Of a stretch of 10,620 nucleotides of DNA, positions 7,661-10,620 are shown piece after piece (the first letter of the stretch is position 1; every line of letters starts with the position of its first letter). Where the stretch lies: NCBI GenBank assembly GCA_945935945.1, contig CAMESA010000023.1, forward strand, positions 1-10,620, given 5' to 3'. Source of the stretch: an uncultured Mollicutes bacterium. Lineage in GTDB: Bacteria > Bacillota_I > Bacilli_A > RFN20 > CAG-826. The notes beneath the pieces are model-generated. The model saw only the letters and a program-made list of their open reading frames with translations, was not told the DNA's origin and did not search any database. The position numbers were made by a program, and so were the translations under genes.

Positions 7661-8995
7661 ATGTGGCACGAAGTACTTTATCAAATTTTAAATAATATTA
7701 ATAACGTAATTTTAATGATGATTGGAATTCCTTTTGGCCTTCAACTAATTTATATGCTTTTTTTCTGGGTTAAGAAAAAAGTTTTTCCAAAAAGTGAAAA
7801 GAAAGCCAAAGTTGCCTTTTTAATACCTGCTCATAATGAAAGTGATGTTATTTTCGATACAGTAAAAGAGATTAAAGATCGTCAAAATTATCCTTCAGAA
7901 CTCATCGATATTTATGTAATTTGCCATAATTGTGATGATGATACGGCAAAATTAGTGCAAGAAGCTGGTGGAATCCCTCTTATTTACAATAATGATAATC
8001 CAAAAGAAAAATTTTTGGCGTATGCATTAAATTATGGATTTAAATATTTAATGGATTTAGACGAAAAATACGATTTTATCATCAGATTAGATGCAGATAA
8101 TCATATAAATAAGGATTTTACATCATTAATGAATGATGCGTTTCAAGATGGTTGTGATTTTGCAAGACCATATGAATCAGCAATTAACATGACACAAAAT
8201 AGATATACTAAAGCTTGCGGTCTTTATTATATTTTTGATTCAAGATTTTCTAGCAGAGTTAGAGAAAGACTTCATATTGGTGCTCATATTAATGGTCCTG
8301 GAACGATGATTAGTATGAAAGCATTGAAGGAAAAAGGTGGATATAACTGCACATCGATTTCTGAAGATTGTGAATTCATGATTGATTTGATGGATAGAAA
8401 TGTTTTTGGTCATTTTGTTGAAGATGCAGTCGTTTATGAAGATCTTCCTTCTTCTTTTATAGATACATACAAAAGAAATATTCGAATTGGAAGCGGAAGT
8501 AGAGGCTTAATTTTTGGTAAGTTAGGGAAATTATTTTTAAAATTTTTCTATCGTTTTAAGTTTTCTTATCTTGAATTATTTTTAACCTATTTTTTCAATA
8601 TTATTTGTGTAATTTTATGTACTTGGATACCTTTATTTTATATTTATGATGTTGTATATCTTGCACTTTGTGGAAATGGTATCATTGAAACCATTAATTT
8701 CTCTTCATCTTTTTACATGACAACACTTTATAATACTTTAATAATTATGGGAATAGCTCTTGGAGTGCTTTTTATGTTTTGCGGTATTTTCCAAGGCGTA
8801 CTTCTTGTTCTTCTCGATTACAAAAAGATGGGTGCAAAAAGAAGAAGAGATTTATTAGATGGAGCATTTTTATTCCCTGCGTTCACAGTTGTCTATTGTT
8901 TAACAATTTGTCTTGGAATGTTTTCAAAACCAAAATGGGGAAAGGTTTCAAGAAATAAACAAAATAGTTTCGAAATTGATGAATTAGATAGATAA
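7661..8995 (+). CDS. membrane-anchored family 2 glycosyltransferase
   Basis: This 444-residue processive-type GT2 enzyme uses a nucleotide sugar at the inner face of the membrane. One N-terminal membrane helix (about 14-37) precedes the catalytic domain. The domain starts with 'VAFLIPAHNESD' (51-62), has the metal-binding DxD as Asp144-Ala-Asp146, 'GPGTMISM', and the catalytic-base Glu235-Asp236 in 'SISEDCEFMIDL'. 'RNIRIGSG' (272-279) stands where processive synthases have Q/RxxRW, with Ile in place of Trp. Three or four membrane helices close the protein. It resembles PgaC/BcsA-like enzymes (COG1215), but neither sugar nor product can be read from the sequence. AAGGGG at 7647-7652 sets the start, 23 bases after the permease stop. 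Co-transcription with the exporter is likely. Confidence 0.88.
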   Translation: MWHEVLYQILNNINNVILMMIGIPFGLQLIYMLFFWVKKKVFPKSEKKAKVAFLIPAHNESDVIFDTVKEIKDRQNYPSELIDIYVICHNCDDDTAKLVQEAGGIPLIYNNDNPKEKFLAYALNYGFKYLMDLDEKYDFIIRLDADNHINKDFTSLMNDAFQDGCDFARPYESAINMTQNRYTKACGLYYIFDSRFSSRVRERLHIGAHINGPGTMISMKALKEKGGYNCTSISEDCEFMIDLMDRNVFGHFVEDAVVYEDLPSSFIDTYKRNIRIGSGSRGLIFGKLGKLFLKFFYRFKFSYLELFLTYFFNIICVILCTWIPLFYIYDVVYLALCGNGIIETINFSSSFYMTTLYNTLIIMGIALGVLFMFCGIFQGVLLVLLDYKKMGAKRRRDLLDGAFLFPAFTVVYCLTICLGMFSKPKWGKVSRNKQNSFEIDELDR

Positions 8996-9032
8996 TTTTT
9001 TAGATTGTTTTCTTAAAATAATCAAAAAGTTC

Positions 9033-9061
9033 TTGATTAGAATTCTCTCATTTGATATATT
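9033..9061 (+). promoter_or_regulatory. promoter of the tRNA array
   Basis: TTGATT (9033-9038) and TATATT (9056-9061) are separated by 17 bases, which fits a housekeeping sigma factor. The predicted start, near 9068, is about 25 bases before tRNA-Ala. The leader includes a small GCAC-loop-GTGC hairpin (9068-9080). The 97-bp gap from the glycosyltransferase stop also holds an AT-rich hairpin at 9003-9023, but it has no following T-run and is not a convincing terminator. Confidence 0.6.
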
Positions 9062-9092
9062 ATTAAAGCACGTGATGTGCGCAATGATTTTT

Positions 9093-9166
9093 GGGCCCTT
9101 AGTTAAATGGGATAACACTAGCTTTGCAAGCTTGGATTAGGAGTTCGATTCTCCTAGGGTCCACCA
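9093..9166 (+). tRNA. tRNA-Ala (anticodon TGC)
   Basis: The cloverleaf folds completely: acceptor GGGCCCT pairs with AGGGTCC (one G-U), D stem GTTA/TAAC, T stem AGGAG/CTCCT with loop TTCGATT, discriminator A and encoded CCA. The anticodon loop TTTGCAA gives TGC. The anticodon stem CTAGC/GCTTG has a T-T mismatch at the second pair (28-42), which is unusual for tRNA-Ala. Confidence 0.93.
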
Positions 9167-9173
9167 ATTATAC

Positions 9174-9251
9174 GGCAGCGTAGCTCAGTCTGGTTAGAGC
9201 AATCGGCTCATACCCGGTGTGTCGAGGGTTCAAATCCCCCCGCTGCTACCA
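9174..9251 (+). tRNA. tRNA-Met, elongator (anticodon CAT)
   Basis: Acceptor GGCAGCG/CGCTGCT (G-U at the first pair), D stem GCTC/GAGC, anticodon stem ATCGG/CCGGT with loop CTCATAC, T loop TTCAAAT, A73 and CCA are all present. The acceptor start and end resemble Bacillus elongator tRNA-Met. The T stem GAGGG/CCCCC has an A-C mismatch at 50-64. Confidence 0.88.
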
Positions 9252-9286
9252 ACCAAACTTAAAAAGTTAATAAAAAAGTTCTATAT

Positions 9287-9362
9287 GGACTCTTAGCGCA
9301 ATGGTTAGAGCTATCGGCCCATAACCGATCGGTTACAGGTTCGAGTCCTGTAGAGTCCACCA
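9287..9362 (+). tRNA. tRNA with anticodon CAT, probably tRNA-Ile2 (lysidine type)
   Basis: Acceptor GGACTCT/AGAGTCC, anticodon stem ATCGG/CCGAT, T stem ACAGG/CCTGT with loop TTCGAGT, A73 and CCA fold well. The acceptor start (GGAC) and body resemble Firmicute tRNA-Ile2 rather than Met. With an elongator Met and an initiator also in the array, this would complete the usual three CAU tRNAs. Two oddities stand out: the anticodon loop is CCCATAA, so position 33 is C instead of the near-invariant U, and the D stem GCGC/GAGC has a G-A mismatch. The alternative is a second elongator Met. Confidence 0.75.
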
Positions 9363-9364
9363 AC

Positions 9365-9455
9365 GGAGAAATACCCAAGTGGTTGAAGGGGTCGGTCTTG
9401 AAAACCGATAGGGGGTGCAAGCCCCGCGAGGGTTCGAATCCCTCTTTCTCCGCCA
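9365..9455 (+). tRNA. tRNA-Ser (anticodon TGA)
   Basis: This is a class II tRNA of 91 bases. It has acceptor GGAGAAA/TTTCTCC, anticodon stem TCGGT/ACCGA with loop CTTGAAA, a long variable arm (about 9411-9430, GGGG/CCCC stem), T stem GAGGG/CCCTC, G73 and encoded CCA. All stems pair fully. It lies two bases after the preceding tRNA. Confidence 0.95.
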
Positions 9456-9472
9456 ATATTAACTTTATATAT

Positions 9473-9549
<77 letters not shown>

Positions 9550-9562
9550 CAGGCAGGTTTTC

Positions 9563-9597
9563 ATCAATTTTAGCGCCTCACACATAAGAAAATTGAT
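9563..9597. repeat. 9-bp inverted repeat overlapping the -35 box of the next promoter
   Basis: ATCAATTTT (9563-9571) and AAAATTGAT (9589-9597) are perfect inverted copies around a 17-base spacer. The right arm contains most of the TTGATA -35 hexamer of the promoter at 9593-9621. It could be a weak RNA hairpin after the tRNA array or a protein-binding site; the sequence does not decide. Confidence 0.4.
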
Positions 9598-9621
9598 AGA
9601 CAGCGTGACTATGTATATAAT
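9593..9621 (+). promoter_or_regulatory. strong promoter upstream of the Leu-like element and small ORF
   Basis: TTGATA (9593-9598) and a perfect TATAAT (9616-9621) are 17 bases apart. The expected start is near 9628, about 35 bases before the tRNA-Leu-like element. This is one of the best promoter matches in the window. Confidence 0.65.
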
Positions 9622-9664
9622 AGCACTATTCTAAAAATCGAAAGTATATACACCAGAAATTCGG

Positions 9665-9753
9665 TCAGCTAGTTGGCGTAATTGGTAGCCATGCAGGTCT
9701 AAGAAGTCTGCGCTGCAAGGCATGCGGGTTTAAGTACCACCTTGTGTGCCACA
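9665..9753 (+). pseudogene. degenerate tRNA-Leu-like element (anticodon AAG)
   Basis: Class II tRNA-Leu features are recognisable in order. There is a D arm (TGGC/GCCA around a loop with GG), an anticodon stem GCAGGT/GTCTGC with loop CTAAGAA (AAG), a short variable arm (GCT-GCAA-GGC), a T-arm-like GCGGG-TTTAAGT-ACCAC and a terminal GCCA. The structure is damaged. The T stem has two mismatches (C-A and G-A), T-loop position 56 is T instead of C, and no 5' segment pairs with the 3' CTTGTGT to make an acceptor stem. The borders are therefore approximate. It is most likely a decayed tRNA-Leu, though it still sits behind a strong promoter. Confidence 0.55.
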
Positions 9754-9785
9754 AAAATTCGAGTAAATAAATTGTATATTATAAT

Positions 9786-9953
9786 ATGAAACAAGAGATT
9801 AGAGAAAACATTTATTATTTATTAGGCGAAGATGGAAATGTATTATTAAAGATTACCCCCACGGATATGCCGGGAAATCAAATTGTTATTGAGACCGAGC
9901 GAGAAGTTTACGCTGGGCCAATAAAATTCATTAGTTTTAACGGAGACATCTAA
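9786..9953 (+). CDS. small hypothetical protein (55 residues)
   Basis: ATG to TAA encodes 55 residues with a protein-like composition: charged N-terminus (MKQEIREN), then 'YYLLGEDGNVLLKI', 'TPTDMPGNQIVIE' and 'VYAGPIKFISF', suggesting a small mostly-beta protein. I recognise no family. Base composition is less AT-rich than the flanks, with codons such as ACC, CCC, CGA and GGG. There is no Shine-Dalgarno sequence, and a TATAAT (9780-9785) abuts the ATG directly. Translation would have to start without one, perhaps on the transcript from the promoter at 9593-9621. It sits between a broken tRNA and an intact one, so chance remains possible. Confidence 0.4.
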   Translation: MKQEIRENIYYLLGEDGNVLLKITPTDMPGNQIVIETEREVYAGPIKFISFNGDI

Positions 9954-9967
9954 AAAACTAACTAAAT

Positions 9968-9995
9968 TTGCATTATTTATATCATATATTATAAT
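9968..9995 (+). promoter_or_regulatory. promoter of the UCA-anticodon tRNA
   Basis: TTGCAT (9968-9973) and TATAAT (9990-9995) are separated by 16 bases. The predicted start, near 10002, is seven bases before the mature tRNA 5' end, a normal distance for a monocistronic tRNA. Confidence 0.6.
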
Positions 9996-10008
9996 GTAAG
10001 TTAAATTT

Positions 10009-10082
10009 ACCCCCATAAGTTAATGGCAAACTAGCGGTCTTCAAAACCGTACATCTCTGTTCGAGTCGGAGTGGGGGTACCA
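10009..10082 (+). tRNA. tRNA with anticodon TCA, probably tRNA-Trp(UCA) reading UGA
   Basis: A complete 74-base class I cloverleaf: acceptor ACCCCCA/TGGGGGT, D stem AGTT/AACT, anticodon stem GCGGT/ACCGT with loop CTTCAAA (anticodon TCA), variable loop ACAT, T stem CTCTG/CGGAG (one U-G) with loop TTCGAGT, A73 and CCA. The inner anticodon arm GGT-CT-NCA-AA-ACC is that of Firmicute tRNA-Trp with the wobble base changed from C to T. trpS follows 93 bases downstream. It is too short and lacks the long variable arm of tRNA-Sec. One point against Trp is A73, since bacterial tRNA-Trp normally has G73. Confidence 0.8.
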
Positions 10083-10095
10083 AAAGAAAATTCAA

Positions 10096-10120
10096 GCAAG
10101 AGTAATTTCTTGCCTTTTAT
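10096..10120 (+). terminator. likely Rho-independent terminator of the UCA tRNA
   Basis: GCAAGA (10096-10101) pairs with TCTTGC (10108-10113) around a six-base loop, followed by CTTTTATTTTAT. The stem is short, but its position 13 bases after the tRNA CCA fits. Confidence 0.55.
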
Positions 10121-10129
10121 TTTATAAAA

Positions 10130-10159
10130 TTGCTAACAGCTGCTTACTTACTGTATAAT
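10130..10159 (+). promoter_or_regulatory. trpS promoter
   Basis: TTGCTA (10130-10135) and TATAAT (10154-10159) are 18 bases apart. The start would be near 10166, leaving a leader of only about ten bases that is almost entirely the ribosome binding site AAAGGTGA (10163-10170). There is no space for a T-box leader. Confidence 0.6.
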
Positions 10160-10175
10160 ATAAAAGGTGATACTT

Positions 10176-10620
10176 ATGAAACGAATGATTAGTGGAATTA
10201 AGCCAACAGGGCAATTAACTTTGGGAAATTATCTTGGGGCTATTAAACAATTTATTAAAAATCAAGACGAATACGAACTATTGGTTTTTATTGCAGACTT
10301 ACATGCTTTAACTTTACCAATTGAACCTAATGATTTAAGACAAAATATTATTGATTTAGTTTGTATTTACTTAGCTTGTGGTTTAGACCCAAAGAAATGT
10401 AAGATTTTTAGACAATCTGAAGTTATTGGCCATAATGATTTAAGTTGGGTTTTAACTTGTAATACAACTTTAGGCGAATTAACTAAAATGCCTCAATATA
10501 AAAATTATATAGCTGAGCATGGAGATAAAGGAATTCCAACCGGAATGCTTATGTATCCTTCTTTAATGAGCGCAGATATTTTATTGTATGATGCTGATTT
10601 AGTGCCTGTAGGAGCTGATC
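10176..10620 (+). CDS. trpS: tryptophanyl-tRNA synthetase, N-terminal part (3' end outside window)
   Basis: This class I synthetase charges tRNA-Trp. The 148 visible residues begin 'MKRMISGIKPTGQLTLGNYLGA', matching the TrpRS N-terminus with the HIGH-equivalent TLGN (residues 15-18). Further matches are 'RQSEVIGHNDLSWVL', 'LGELTKMPQYK' and 'YPSLMSADILLYDADLVPVGAD'. The KMSKS loop lies beyond the window. AAGGTGA (10164-10170) is placed five bases before ATG. The only Trp codon in the visible part is TGG, and there is no in-frame TGA. Its place just downstream of a UCA-anticodon tRNA suggests the pair forms the Trp-decoding set of this region. Confidence 0.95.
   Translation, partial: MKRMISGIKPTGQLTLGNYLGAIKQFIKNQDEYELLVFIADLHALTLPIEPNDLRQNIIDLVCIYLACGLDPKKCKIFRQSEVIGHNDLSWVLTCNTTLGELTKMPQYKNYIAEHGDKGIPTGMLMYPSLMSADILLYDADLVPVGAD

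Noticed and set aside
9003..9023. Hairpin after the glycosyltransferase gene as a terminator
   Set aside because: The 9-bp stem is AT-rich with a 3-base loop and is followed by AAAAAG rather than a T-run on the plus strand; the minus strand also lacks a T-run.
10009..10082. Selenocysteine tRNA (anticodon TCA)
   Set aside because: It is 74 bases with a 4-base variable loop, a 7-bp acceptor stem and a 4-bp D stem. tRNA-Sec is over 90 bases with a long variable arm and extended acceptor and D stems.

Overview
The window is a stretch of bacterial chromosome that is very AT-rich (about 30% GC by eye). Its purine-rich Shine-Dalgarno sequences, tRNA genes with encoded CCA ends, TTGxxx/TATAAT promoters and gene families point to a low-GC Bacillota relative, probably a Mollicutes-like or Erysipelotrichia-like host-associated lineage. 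The lineage is an inference. All eleven complete or 3'-complete reading frames I accept end in TAA or TAG, and none ends in TGA.

Layout. Bases 1-232 are the tail of a LacI/PurR-type regulator. It is followed without a terminator by apt (adenine salvage, with an unusual C-terminal extension), tyrS (tyrosyl-tRNA synthetase) and a YhhN/TMEM86-like membrane protein, all on the plus strand with gaps of 2-10 bases. A DJ-1/PfpI-family gene on the minus strand meets them tail to tail with no spacer. It shares a 55-bp divergent promoter region with a two-gene plus-strand operon (iron-type alcohol dehydrogenase and a YdhF-like aldo/keto reductase). These three genes look like a carbonyl or aldehyde handling module. 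Next, 5697-8995 holds an ABC exporter pair (ATPase plus ABC-2 permease) and a membrane glycosyltransferase of family 2. The exporter is preceded by a perfect 25-bp palindrome.

From 9093 to 10082 lies a tRNA region: Ala(UGC), Met(CAU), Ile2-like(CAU), Ser(UGA) and initiator fMet(CAU) in one run. Then come a degenerate Leu(AAG)-like element behind a strong promoter, a 55-codon small reading frame, and a tRNA with anticodon UCA. The window ends inside trpS (tryptophanyl-tRNA synthetase), which has its own promoter.

The most interesting point is the UCA-anticodon tRNA directly upstream of trpS. It has the size and anticodon arm of a tRNA-Trp and would read UGA. Yet every Trp codon seen here is TGG (15 of 15), and no gene uses TGA as a stop. 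The window therefore shows UGA essentially unused, with a tRNA available to read it, as the codon-capture route to UGA=Trp would predict. Several tRNAs in the same array carry unusual changes at conserved positions (C33 in the Ile2-like tRNA, C55 in fMet, stem mismatches in Ala and Met), and the Leu-like element appears broken.
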